Shown: positions 9,045-17,269 of the stretch, in pieces
How the letters are laid out: every line of letters starts with the position of its first letter
How positions within the stretch are numbered: position 1 is the first letter of the stretch
From: Flavobacterium crassostreae
Lineage (GTDB): Bacteria > Bacteroidota > Bacteroidia > Flavobacteriales > Flavobacteriaceae
Direction: 5' to 3'
DNA length: 64,000 bases
NCBI RefSeq assembly: GCF_001831475.1
Contig: NZ_CP017688.1
Location: 806,001 to 870,000, forward strand
Position numbers and translations under genes: made by a program
Notes under the pieces: model-generated
Told to the model about the DNA's origin: nothing
Databases searched by the model: none
The model's input: the letters and a program-made list of their open reading frames with translations, nothing else

Positions 9045-9087
9045 CAAAGGGCTTTATTTTTTTATATAAAAAAAATAAAGCCCTTTG
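9045..9087. terminator. Bidirectional intrinsic terminator
   Basis: CAAAGGGCTTTATTTTTTT pairs with its complement AAAAAAATAAAGCCCTTTG around a TATA loop. It lies between convergent genes (EnvC-like on plus, lipoprotein on minus), with A-runs and T-runs inside the stem serving both directions. Confidence 0.9.
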
Positions 9088-9125
9088 CTCGTTGGACCAA
9101 GCTGCAAATACCAGCAGCAAAATCC

Positions 9126-10160
9126 TTATTGGTATTGTATATAAATGGGTTTTGGAGTAAGCTGTAATACCTCCTGTGGCGTGTACATGGTCCAGTTGTT
9201 CCAGTTGTCATTTTTATAAAATAATTTAAAACCCGTAAACTGAACAGGTTCTTTAAACAAATACCGCATATAAGTTGCTTTTTTTAATACTTTACTGCCA
9301 AAACCATCCATATCCATAATTATTTGCACCTCCGGAACGGTTTTTATGTTTTGGTAATTTGTAACCATACCTTGGGTAAAACGATGTACCACCAACATCT
9401 TTGGGGGCAAATTGTTTTCTGAAACCACCTCTGCCAGAATACCTATGGCATCATTGATGTCTTTTGCATCCAAAGTTCCAATTTTAGTGCCCGGAACTGC
9501 ACCAGGTTGCAAAGAAAATTCTGGATCAATACCCAAGTGTACCTCCGGGAGTTTTAAATACTCTTTGAGAGCATTAACTTCGTCTTTTAGGTTGCTGTGG
9601 CCTACCTGAATATCCAAAAAAACCAAAGCACCTATAGGTTTGGCCCAGCTCAGTACGGTATCTATTTGGCTGTTGGGCATCCGCATGCGGTATAGGTTGG
9701 ATTTGCCAGGGTTTGCTTGAGCAGTTACGGCAATATAATGCAAGGCCGGAAGCGTGCTAACCGTAGTATCTGCTGCGGCCCATTTGGCTACTTCTTGTTG
9801 CAGTTGAGACAGCATTTGCTCCTTGGGGATTGCGCCCAGAATGCCCATTTTGGTAGAATACAAATTTCCATAAAAAGCAATAATTCGGTGGTTTGGCAGC
9901 CACGCACCAGCCAACGGATAGGGCGTTTTGACAGGCCATCTTCCGGTGGTGTCTGCGTTACTCAAGGCAAGCATTTTTTGGTTATAAGCTACCGTATCTA
10001 CTATTTTGGCTACCGTATCTGCAACCTTCTCAGTGGGCTGTTGTAGCGTTGCAGGAGGTTGTTTTGGGCTTGCAGGAGAGCCTTTTTTTTGCTGGCAAGC
10101 AGCCATAAATAGGCAAAGCAATGGCACAAAAAACAAAAGGATAAATGGGGTCTTTTTCAT
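9126..10160 (-). CDS. Conserved lipoprotein of unknown function
   Basis: A 344-residue predicted lipoprotein with lipobox MAAC (Cys about residue 22), then a Pro/Thr/Lys-rich linker to about residue 55. The folded part has VFLDIQVGHS, VHLGIDPEFSL, VVHRFTQGM and IIMDMDGFGS, alternating strand-helix segments that suggest a TIM-barrel-like fold. The pattern DPEF...VVHRFTQGM...DGFG resembles uncharacterised secreted proteins I associate with actinobacteria, so the family may span phyla. No enzymatic activity can be assigned; the conserved Asp, Glu, His and Arg in these motifs could form an active site. It is transcribed alone from a TACCTTTG box 23 nt upstream. Confidence 0.75.
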   Translation of the reverse strand: MKKTPFILLFFVPLLCLFMAACQQKKGSPASPKQPPATLQQPTEKVADTVAKIVDTVAYNQKMLALSNADTTGRWPVKTPYPLAGAWLPNHRIIAFYGNLYSTKMGILGAIPKEQMLSQLQQEVAKWAAADTTVSTLPALHYIAVTAQANPGKSNLYRMRMPNSQIDTVLSWAKPIGALVFLDIQVGHSNLKDEVNALKEYLKLPEVHLGIDPEFSLQPGAVPGTKIGTLDAKDINDAIGILAEVVSENNLPPKMLVVHRFTQGMVTNYQNIKTVPEVQIIMDMDGFGSKVLKKATYMRYLFKEPVQFTGFKLFYKNDNWNNWTMYTPQEVLQLTPKPIYIQYQ

Positions 10161-10183
10161 AACACAAGCAGTTAAATTTCTTA

Positions 10184-10191
10184 CAAAGGTA
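10184..10191 (-). promoter_or_regulatory. -7 box TACCTTTG for the lipoprotein gene
   Basis: Reads TACCTTTG on the minus strand (TANNTTTG consensus), 23 nt before the ATG at 10160. No clear -33 TTTG was found. Confidence 0.5.
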
Positions 10192-10514
10192 AGTGGATTC
10201 TTGCTGGTTTAGTTACGTCCTGATGTGGTATTGTTATACCATTATGCGCTCTGGATTTGGCCCCAAAGTTTTTTTAAACAAGGGTTTTTTGTGCGTGTCT
10301 TTAAATAAAGAAACGTACTAGTTGTATTGTTTTTGGGATAGGGGCCTTTTTAGTAGCTGGATTCAACTTAGAAATGCAACTTTTCAATAAATCGGTGTGC
10401 ATTGATTCGTGCATGCAATTTGCTATCGGAATTTGCAACCAATCGGCAACTTTATTTTTGAGTATTCTATACTCTAGTATCCCATCAACCCATTGAGCTT
10501 GCTGTACTCGAATT
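10192..10514. other. Gap between lipoprotein promoter and restriction block
   Basis: About 320 bp without a supportable gene. A 73-codon stop-free frame on the minus strand (10522 to 10304) has protein-like composition but no plausible start near its 5' end and overlaps the end of the DUF5655 gene; it may be a decayed coding remnant. No repeat, tRNA or attachment site was recognised. It marks the distal edge of the accessory restriction block. Confidence 0.4.
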
Positions 10515-11420
10515 CTATTTAATCACCTGCTTTATTAGGCTCATAATATATTCTAGATCCGTATCATTTTCTATTTGAATTTGATAATCTCCATTACCTC
10601 TATGACCAATGTTTGCAACATCTTTAGCTAATCCTTTTGGGTCGTCTAATGTTCCTGTTTTGGTATTAACAAATATCTTTAATCCTTTTTTTTGCATCTC
10701 AATATCCGAAATGTTACTGCCTTTTTTGAAAGCGATGTAAAATTTTTGAGGAATAATTTCTATCCCATCGGCAAGATTTGTTATTGCGGCTTTAAACTTT
10801 TCGTATAATTCTACAGAAGCATCCGAGCCGTTGTTATAATGGTCTTCTTCGGTATATACTTTTATGTTTTCTTTGACTTCTTTTAGTTTTTCACTGTTTT
10901 CTAAAAGTGGTTTTATACTTGGTGCGCCACTACTTTTTTTAATACTGTTGATGCTTATGGTGTTATTCTCAAATTGTTTTACTTCCCACAATTCGATACC
11001 AAAATCTTTAAAATCACTTGCAGATATTTGATTTTCTGTAAAACTTGGAGAAACAAAAGCCACTCTTGATTGGGACCAATCCACATCTTTACTGTGCAAA
11101 GTATCTTGTAGTGTTTCGTTGTAAGTTAGTATAAATTCTGCCTTGTTTTGCAGCATTAAATTCAGGTAGGTGAGGCCTTGGTCTACTACGCTGTAGTTCT
11201 TGTCTCTTTTGTACTCAATAATGATAAATGCGTTGGTTTGCTTATCGTAAGCTAGAGAATCTATACGTTTGTTTTTTATGGCAAATTCTGATTTTACTAA
11301 TTCCAAGCGCATCACTTCTTGAAGATTATTTTCAAAAATAGATTGCATTTCTTTCTCTAACTTAAATGGTTTTTCTTTTACTTGGTTTAATTGACCGGAA
11401 GTGTTATTGTAGAGAATCAT
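10515..11420 (-). CDS. PD-(D/E)XK nuclease-like protein with DUF5655 tail
   Basis: A 301-residue cytoplasmic protein. The N-terminal half has a PD-(D/E)XK-type core: D54 in RIDSLAYD and E69-Y-K71 in IIIEYKRDK, followed by the basic helix region. The C-terminal 110 residues or so (from ASVELYEKFKAAI) match the DUF5655 type of small domain. Such proteins are often found near restriction or other DNA-defence genes. The start ATG overlaps the stop of the decayed RhuM reading frame by ATGA, and the type IIG enzyme lies upstream on the same strand, so it was probably part of that operon. No specific substrate can be inferred. Confidence 0.75.
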   Translation of the reverse strand: MILYNNTSGQLNQVKEKPFKLEKEMQSIFENNLQEVMRLELVKSEFAIKNKRIDSLAYDKQTNAFIIIEYKRDKNYSVVDQGLTYLNLMLQNKAEFILTYNETLQDTLHSKDVDWSQSRVAFVSPSFTENQISASDFKDFGIELWEVKQFENNTISINSIKKSSGAPSIKPLLENSEKLKEVKENIKVYTEEDHYNNGSDASVELYEKFKAAITNLADGIEIIPQKFYIAFKKGSNISDIEMQKKGLKIFVNTKTGTLDDPKGLAKDVANIGHRGNGDYQIQIENDTDLEYIMSLIKQVIK

Positions 11421-11825
11421 TTTTTTTGTTTTTTTATTATATTTTCAAGCGTTTCTAAATCTACACTATCTGCTTCTTTGGCTTCTTGTGCTTTTCTGTT
11501 TTGGTCGAATTCTAAATTGCGTTCCTCTTTTACTCCGTACTCTAAACCCAATTGCTAAGATCATGTCTAGGGCATAAAAAGTAACTTCGTAATTTTTACC
11601 ATCTGCAGCAGTTGTAAAGTAATTCTTTACAACTAAAATTTCGTGTAACTCTTTTTATTCTAGTATGTTAGCGATGTGTTGCCCTATGTTTTGTTTAGAG
11701 GTGTCAAAAAGTTCTGCTAATTGGTTTTGGTTCATTCAAATAGTACCCTCTTTGGGATATAAACGTACAGCTGTTTTACCATCTGGTGTGTTGTAAATAA
11801 TGATGTTTTGCTCGTTTTGCTCCAT
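11421..11825 (-). pseudogene. Decayed RhuM-family gene
   Basis: Starting from the ATG at 11825, the frame reads as the RhuM/virulence-family N-terminus (IIIYNTPDGKTAVRL, then MNQNQLAELFDTSKQNIGQH, then YFTTAADGKNYEVTFYALD). It is interrupted by TGA at 11736-11738, where the family has Trp, and TAA at 11655-11657, where Glu is expected. It ends after SKRGTQFR, where a shift to another frame gives a Glu/Lys-rich tail (QNRKAQEAKEADSVDLETLE) whose stop overlaps the next start codon. The family is normally about 300 residues or more, so internal sequence has also been lost. RhuM-like genes are common companions of restriction-modification loci. Confidence 0.8.
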
Positions 11826-11850
11826 GCTATTTGTTTTGCGTTACGGGTAT

Positions 11851-14800
11851 TTAACTATTTTCAACAATTGCTATTTCCTCTTCACTCAATCCATACAACT
11901 CATAAACCATTGCATCAATTTCTCGATCTGTGGAGTTGATTTGTTGTTTTAAGGCTTGGGCTTCAGCTTTTTTGGTTTCAAAAACATCCATCCAGTCCAT
12001 TTCGTCTAGTTTGGTTAGTTCTTTAATGGGTTGTAGTTCGTTTTTAACGCGTTCTTTATTAGTTACTTTAATAGCTTTATTGATTTCTTTGATAAAATCG
12101 CCAAAATCCAGCTCGTACCAGTTTTCTAGCTTTTTAGTTAGTTTTTGTATTGCAAATTGGGATTGTAGGTATTTTGTGAATTTACCGATTACTTGAAAAA
12201 AGCATTTTGTTGAACTTAATTGTTTTTTAGCTATATCTGAGAAATTATATTTATCCACATTCTCCAATGGTATACCGAATGGTTCCAAGTATTTTGTTTT
12301 AAAATAGAAGTAACCCCCACCATATTCAGAACTAGTATTTTTAATGAAATACCATAGTATCTTACTATTTAATATTGGTAGATAATCTGCAGCTTTATAT
12401 TCAGGTTTAAGTAGTACTAAATATCCTCCAGCATCTGCATAAACATCTGTTTCTTTATTTGTAAAACTTGGAATATTTTGTAGTTGAGGAGTAATAATAT
12501 AGTCTTTCTCAAACAATTCTATTTCTCTTGATCTATGAAGAGAATACCAATATTTTGGATTTGTTTTATACCTAGTCTTCTTATCGATTAGATTTTGCTT
12601 AAAATTACTTAAATATTTTTCTGTTAGCGGAAATTGATTTGTAAATTCTTCAGGCTCAAAAGGAACTGTTTTATTTTTTGAGTTTAATTTATGGGGGTAA
12701 ATTACGTATTTTGAAGAATTTAAAGGTAGGTATCTTTTTATGTCTTGACCTTTTAATACTTCTTTAAGTATTGTTGATTCAAGGACTACATCTTGACCTA
12801 ACTCTTTGGAATATCCATAAAATAAATCATTTTTAACTACGCCTTCAAGCATAAATATATCATCTCCGGTAGTTATTAGACCTTGATAAATCCCCTCGCA
12901 AATTTCTTTTAGTTTAGCACCTGCATTTATTTTATCCATAATAGATATACCAAGATTATTTTTTAATATCCAAGGTTTTTCAGAAAGATTCTTGTATTTA
13001 ATTTCCTCAAAATTAAATGATTCTAGTATTTCAGAAGGATCAATATTAATAAAGTTCATAATATTATTATTCTTCTTCAAATTAATTATACAAGTATAAG
13101 TTGCTGCATCATTAAATACAATCTTAGAACCGAAATGAACAATTGAATCCACAGATTTGGTATCAATGAAAAATTTTCTTATCCCTACACCAAAATCAGC
13201 TACTAAAAATTTGTGAGGTAGTATATATGAAACTATTCCTTTTTCATTTATTAAATAATATGATTTTTCCATGAATAAAGCATAAAGGTCATATTTGCCA
13301 GTTGCAGAAACATATTTTTTTTCTAGGTATAAAGTTTGTTCAAAATAAAATTCTTTTAAACTTTGAACTCTAACATAAGGCGGATTCCCAATAATCACGT
13401 CAAATCCTCCTTTTGCAAATACGCTCGGGAATTGTTCTTGCCAGTTAAAGGCTTTATCTCCTGCAACGGCTTTACTGTCTATCAAGCTGTTCCCGCATTT
13501 AATGTTATTATTGAGGGAGTTTAGTTTGCGGCGGGGTTGTGCGGTGCGCAGCCATAAGGATAGTTTGGCAATTTCGACACTTTCCTCATTTAGATCGACA
13601 CCGTAAATGTTGTTTTCTAAAATGGTGTTCTCAATATCGCTAAAGACTAAACCTCCACCTAAAATTTTGGCTTTAAGTTCGTCTATATAATTGTGTTCTT
13701 TTATTAGAAAGTCAAGAGCTTGGTTCAGGAAAGCACCACTACCACAAGCGGGGTCGCAAATGGTGAGTTGCAGCAGCCAATCTCTATAGGTATCGAGTAT
13801 CTCTACTAATTTTATTATAGTGGCTTGTTGGCGGTTTTTGCGGCCTTTAAAGTACTCCTCTTCTTTAAATCCTAATTCGTTTTTCTTTTCCTCACACAGT
13901 TTACCAATGGTGTTTTCTACAATATATTTGGTGATGTATTTTGGGGTATAAAAAACACCGTCTTTCTTGCGTTTGCTTTTTTGTTTATCAAAATCACCGC
14001 CCTCAATTTCGGCATTTACGCTTTCAATTTCGTTAAGGGAGTTTTCAAAAATATGCCCCAAAATGTTAACGTCTACTTGACTTTCAAAATCATACGAAGC
14101 TAGTGTTTGGGTATGTTTGTATAATAAATCATTGTCTATCTCTAGCTTATCTAAAAGGCTGTCTTCTTTAAACAAGCCACCATTGTAGGCGTAAATTTCG
14201 GCTCGATTTGTTGTTCCTTGTCTTCCAGTGTCCAAAAACCTAAAATATTGCTTAAAGAGGTCATAAAGTGGTCTTTCGTCTCCAAAATCCACATCTGCTT
14301 TCCATTTGTTTAGTATTTGGATGGTGCTATTGGGCGGCAGTAATCCTCTGTCTTCGGCAAAGAAAACAAACAAAAAGCGGTCTATTAATTTTTGGGATTT
14401 TTTGAATAAAGTGAGTTTAAAGTTTTTATCTAACTGCAATTGCTCTGCCTTGGCTTCTTCATCCAAATCAGGATCAATGCTATCAACGCTACTTTTTAAC
14501 CTTTTGGCATTGCGTTTTACTAAATCTCTAAATAATTCTCTTTTAAATACAGAATAGTCTTTGTAGAATTGCTTGGTTATTTGCTCCTCTACAACAATAG
14601 AGGCTTCTTTTATCTGTAATGGTATATTGTTTAAAATGTTGTCTTTTTGTAAACACAAATACAATAGTTCAAAACGTTCGGGAGTTAATTCAAATAAATT
14701 AAATTCTTCAAACTCTGTAGCATCATTAATATAAAAACGCAACTTTTCGTAATTGGAAGTAATTACATACACGCAGTCTTTTTGATTGGCTTTATAATCA

Positions 14801-15156
14801 AATGCTTGTTGGCGGATGCTTTCAAGATCTTTGGTTTTGGTGCCCTTTAACTCAATTACTCCAATGGCTACCGTGTTGTTTAGTATGGCGCCATCTGCCT
14901 TACGGGAGTTGGTTTGGTTTTTGTATTCGGCAACTAGATTAAAAGCAATATTGGGCTTTAGGGTGTATTCTAGTATGTTTACAAATAATTCGGTCAAAAA
15001 AATACCTTGGTATTCTTCTTCTTTAGAATTCCGAATGTTATCCTGTATGGTAGGGTTCAAAAAATACCGAGTGTATTTTTGGTATGCCTTGGTTACTTTG
15101 GAGGAGTCTAGTTGTTTGAGATGTTTATTAAGAACCGATTTTTGATATAACGCCAT
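11851..15156 (-). CDS. Type IIG restriction-modification enzyme (Eco57I-like, single chain)
   Basis: An 1101-residue protein combining cleavage, methylation and DNA recognition. The N-terminal PD-(D/E)XK nuclease has D88 in KADGAIL and E102-L-K104 in GVIELKGT. The amino-methyltransferase core has motif I DPACGSGAFL (468-477) and the catalytic NPPY (591-594, in VIIGNPPYVRV), which predicts N6-adenine methylation. The C-terminal third (about 650-1000) resembles a TaqI/Eco57I-type target-recognition region. Coding is intact over its full length. Composition is AT-richer than many flanking genes, which suggests acquisition. The 298 bp upstream up to tRNA-Asn hold only the tRNA terminator and no gene I can support. 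The recognition site cannot be predicted. Confidence 0.93.
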   Translation of the reverse strand: MALYQKSVLNKHLKQLDSSKVTKAYQKYTRYFLNPTIQDNIRNSKEEEYQGIFLTELFVNILEYTLKPNIAFNLVAEYKNQTNSRKADGAILNNTVAIGVIELKGTKTKDLESIRQQAFDYKANQKDCVYVITSNYEKLRFYINDATEFEEFNLFELTPERFELLYLCLQKDNILNNIPLQIKEASIVVEEQITKQFYKDYSVFKRELFRDLVKRNAKRLKSSVDSIDPDLDEEAKAEQLQLDKNFKLTLFKKSQKLIDRFLFVFFAEDRGLLPPNSTIQILNKWKADVDFGDERPLYDLFKQYFRFLDTGRQGTTNRAEIYAYNGGLFKEDSLLDKLEIDNDLLYKHTQTLASYDFESQVDVNILGHIFENSLNEIESVNAEIEGGDFDKQKSKRKKDGVFYTPKYITKYIVENTIGKLCEEKKNELGFKEEEYFKGRKNRQQATIIKLVEILDTYRDWLLQLTICDPACGSGAFLNQALDFLIKEHNYIDELKAKILGGGLVFSDIENTILENNIYGVDLNEESVEIAKLSLWLRTAQPRRKLNSLNNNIKCGNSLIDSKAVAGDKAFNWQEQFPSVFAKGGFDVIIGNPPYVRVQSLKEFYFEQTLYLEKKYVSATGKYDLYALFMEKSYYLINEKGIVSYILPHKFLVADFGVGIRKFFIDTKSVDSIVHFGSKIVFNDAATYTCIINLKKNNNIMNFINIDPSEILESFNFEEIKYKNLSEKPWILKNNLGISIMDKINAGAKLKEICEGIYQGLITTGDDIFMLEGVVKNDLFYGYSKELGQDVVLESTILKEVLKGQDIKRYLPLNSSKYVIYPHKLNSKNKTVPFEPEEFTNQFPLTEKYLSNFKQNLIDKKTRYKTNPKYWYSLHRSREIELFEKDYIITPQLQNIPSFTNKETDVYADAGGYLVLLKPEYKAADYLPILNSKILWYFIKNTSSEYGGGYFYFKTKYLEPFGIPLENVDKYNFSDIAKKQLSSTKCFFQVIGKFTKYLQSQFAIQKLTKKLENWYELDFGDFIKEINKAIKVTNKERVKNELQPIKELTKLDEMDWMDVFETKKAEAQALKQQINSTDREIDAMVYELYGLSEEEIAIVENS

Positions 15157-15414
15157 GGTATGAAAAGACTTTTTTTGGAGTGTTAAAAATACGAATCTTT
15201 ATTTGAAGTAGCTTTTTCTTTGGCTGTTTATTTTTAGGATGGTTATTCGGGCTGTGCTCCATCCAAGGGAGTTGGTTTTTATTGTTTTCGGGTGCAGCTA
15301 TTGGCAAGGTAACAGCAACGCTTTTGGGACGGGGATGGTGCCTTGTGTTGCTTGGGTAGCGGCTGTTTTGGGTTTTAGAACGCCAGCTTGGCAATAATTG
15401 GGTTGGGTTTAGTG

Positions 15415-15450
15415 CAAAAAAAAAGCCTGACATTGCTGTCAGGCTTTTAA
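15415..15450 (-). terminator. Intrinsic terminator downstream of tRNA-Asn
   Basis: A 12-bp stem (15421-15432 with 15437-15448, core AGCCTGACA/TGTCAGGCT) with the loop TTGC on the plus strand. Read on the minus strand it is followed by a run of T, directly 3' of the tRNA. Confidence 0.88.
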
Positions 15451-15454
15451 AAAG

Positions 15455-15528
15455 CTCCCTCTCTTGGGCTCGAACCAAGGACCCTCTGATTAACAGTCAG
15501 ATGCTCTAACCAACTGAGCTAAGAAGGA
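15455..15528 (-). tRNA. tRNA-Asn (anticodon GTT)
   Basis: A 74-nt cloverleaf on the minus strand. The acceptor TCCTTCT pairs with AGAGGGA (one G-U), the D stem is GCTC/GAGC, the anticodon stem TCTGA/TCAGA encloses the loop CTGTTAA with anticodon GTT, and the T stem CTTGG/CCAAG encloses TTCGAGC. CCA is not encoded. A consensus promoter lies upstream and an intrinsic terminator follows. Confidence 0.97.
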
Positions 15529-15610
15529 AACTGTATGTTTTTATATCTAAGAACTTTTTACTCTTTTTTTGTTGCTTTATTCTGATATGTGTTTCAGTGT
15601 TTCAGCGGTG

Positions 15611-15640
15611 CAAAGATACGCCTAATTTTGACATCTGCAA
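15611..15640 (-). promoter_or_regulatory. Promoter for tRNA-Asn (TTG-N19-TATCTTTG)
   Basis: On the minus strand TTG (15640-15638) is separated by 19 nt from TATCTTTG (15618-15611), matching the Flavobacterium -33/-7 consensus. It lies about 80 nt upstream of the mature tRNA, implying a short 5' leader removed by RNase P. Confidence 0.75.
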
Positions 15641-15669
15641 GCATAAATTTAATTTTTTTTAATTTTTTT

Positions 15670-17013
15670 TTACCTGCCTACAACTGCCTTATAAATGTCG
15701 TTTCCGTTGGCAAATAAAAGCAGGGTTATAAGTAAAACAAAACCAACCATTTGCGCGTTTTCTAAAAATTTGTCGGATGGTTTTTTGCCCGAAATCATTT
15801 CGTATAATAAAAACATTACGTGGCCACCATCTAGTGCTGGAATAGGCAATAAGTTCATTACTCCAAGCATGATGGACAACAATGCCGTGATTCTCCAAAA
15901 GGTTTCCCAGCTCCAAGTATCCGGAAAAATATCAAATATGGCCTTAAATCCACCCACTTGTTTGTAGGCTTTGGTCTCTGGGTTAAAAATCATCTTTAAT
16001 TGTTTTCCGTAACCTACTAGTTGGTCTTTTCCTTTGGTGATTCCAACCGGAATGGCTTCCAAAAAGGGGTATTCTTTTTTGCTAACTTTATAGTATCCCA
16101 ATTTTTCTAAAGAGTCCATGCTCAGTCCGCCTACTTGCACGCCTATGGTTCCTTGTTTAGAAACCTGTAATGTGATATTTTGCGTTTTTTGATTGCGCAG
16201 GATGGTTGCCGCAATGGTTTTTCCTTTATTGCTTTGCAAAATGGATTTGGCTTGATCAAAGTATTTGGTTTCTTGCCCATTTAGAGAAACAATCAAATCC
16301 TTTGGTTCTAAATTGGTATTGGCAGAGCCATCCGCTATGGCACCAATGGCAAAAGGCATGCGTATGGAAATTAGGGATCCTTTTTCGTATTTGGACAATT
16401 GATCCACAAGGTCAATTGGTATTTGGATTTCTTGCTCTTTTCCATCTCGTTCTATTAAGATGCTTTTGGCCATTATCAGCTTTAAATTGATGTCGTTGTC
16501 AAACTTTTCTATAAATACGCCATCAGCAGCCAGTATTTTGTCTCCAGTTTTAAATCCTGCCTTTAGCATTACTGGATTATCAATTAGCATTCCGTCTTTA
16601 AAATCGGCATTGGCTACATAGGTATCGCCGTAGGTAAAGGCCATTCCGATATAGATAATAAATGCCAAGATAAAGTTTACGGTAACACCACCAAGCATAA
16701 TAATCAACCGTTGGTAAGCGGGTTTGGAACGAAATTCCCAAGGTTGTGGCGGCAATGCCATTTGCTCCTTATCCATGCTCTCGTCTATCATTCCCGAAAT
16801 TTTTACATAGCCTCCAAGTGGTAACCAGCCAATTCCGTACTCGGTTTCGCCAATTTTCTTTTTTAGAAGAGAGTATTTAACGTCAAAAAATAGATAGAAT
16901 TTTTCTACTCTGGTTTTGAATAACTTAGCAGGAATAAAATGCCCTAATTCATGCAGTATAATAAGTAATGATAAGCTCAATAAAAATTGAGAAAGCTTGA
17001 TAAATAAATCCAT
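15670..17013 (-). CDS. rseP: Site-2 protease RseP (M50 intramembrane metalloprotease)
   Basis: Inner-membrane zinc protease that cleaves transmembrane substrates such as anti-sigma factors during regulated intramembrane proteolysis. The zinc motif HELGH is at residues 21-25 inside the first membrane segment, the third ligand region NLLPIPALDGGH is about residue 400, and PDZ-like segments lie between (GFKTGDKILAADGVFIE near 155-170; NTNLEPKDLIVSLNGQE near 235-250). The 447-residue length is typical. It is monocistronic here: a TACTTTTG box lies about 30 nt upstream, and the next gene on this strand is tRNA-Asn. Confidence 0.96.
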   Translation of the reverse strand: MDLFIKLSQFLLSLSLLIILHELGHFIPAKLFKTRVEKFYLFFDVKYSLLKKKIGETEYGIGWLPLGGYVKISGMIDESMDKEQMALPPQPWEFRSKPAYQRLIIMLGGVTVNFILAFIIYIGMAFTYGDTYVANADFKDGMLIDNPVMLKAGFKTGDKILAADGVFIEKFDNDINLKLIMAKSILIERDGKEQEIQIPIDLVDQLSKYEKGSLISIRMPFAIGAIADGSANTNLEPKDLIVSLNGQETKYFDQAKSILQSNKGKTIAATILRNQKTQNITLQVSKQGTIGVQVGGLSMDSLEKLGYYKVSKKEYPFLEAIPVGITKGKDQLVGYGKQLKMIFNPETKAYKQVGGFKAIFDIFPDTWSWETFWRITALLSIMLGVMNLLPIPALDGGHVMFLLYEMISGKKPSDKFLENAQMVGFVLLITLLLFANGNDIYKAVVGR

Positions 17014-17043
17014 TTTTTAATTTTAATTCTTTTTTATAACTCA

Positions 17044-17077
17044 CAAAAGTAAGGTTTTCTATTTGTATAATTTGCAA
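17044..17077 (-). promoter_or_regulatory. Candidate promoter of rseP (TTG-N23-TACTTTTG)
   Basis: On the minus strand the -7 box TACTTTTG (17051-17044) is preceded at 23 nt by TTG (17077-17075). The spacer is at the long end of what is accepted; the -7 match is exact. Confidence 0.5.
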
Positions 17078-17126
17078 TTATTGTTCCATAAGGGTTTAAA
17101 AGTTTGTTAATTAATACAATTTAGGC

Positions 17127-17185
17127 AATGCCTTTGGATTAGGGGTAGTAACTTTACTTTTTGCGCAGTTGCTACCAAAGGCATT
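17127..17185. repeat. Imperfect inverted repeat upstream of namA
   Basis: AATGCCTTTGG (17127-17137), followed by GGTAGTAAC (17144-17152), matches the reverse complement of GTTGCTACCAAAGGCATT (17168-17185), with a 6-nt bulge in the left arm and a 15-nt loop. It lies in the divergent rseP/namA gap, about 85 nt before the namA ATG. It could be an operator or a transcribed hairpin; no T-run follows immediately. Confidence 0.45.
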
Positions 17186-17269
17186 CCGTTTTTGCGGTTT
17201 GCAAACCCACATTTTTTGGAGCCGGTTGCTGGACTGTATTTTAGAACCATTTTATAAAACCCCAACGTT

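Noticed and set aside
10304..10522. 73-codon stop-free frame on the minus strand after the DUF5655 gene
   Set aside because: Protein-like composition but no plausible start codon near its beginning, and it overlaps the end of the upstream gene. It may be a decayed remnant, but I cannot match it to a family.
10490..10530. Attachment-site duplicate of the tRNA-Asn 3' end
   Set aside because: Only the hexamer CTCGAA is shared with the tRNA T-loop region. This is far too short to call an att site.
15128..15478. 116-codon minus-strand frame across the region upstream of the type IIG gene
   Set aside because: It runs into the 3' part of the tRNA-Asn gene and its terminator and has random-looking, proline/asparagine-rich composition.
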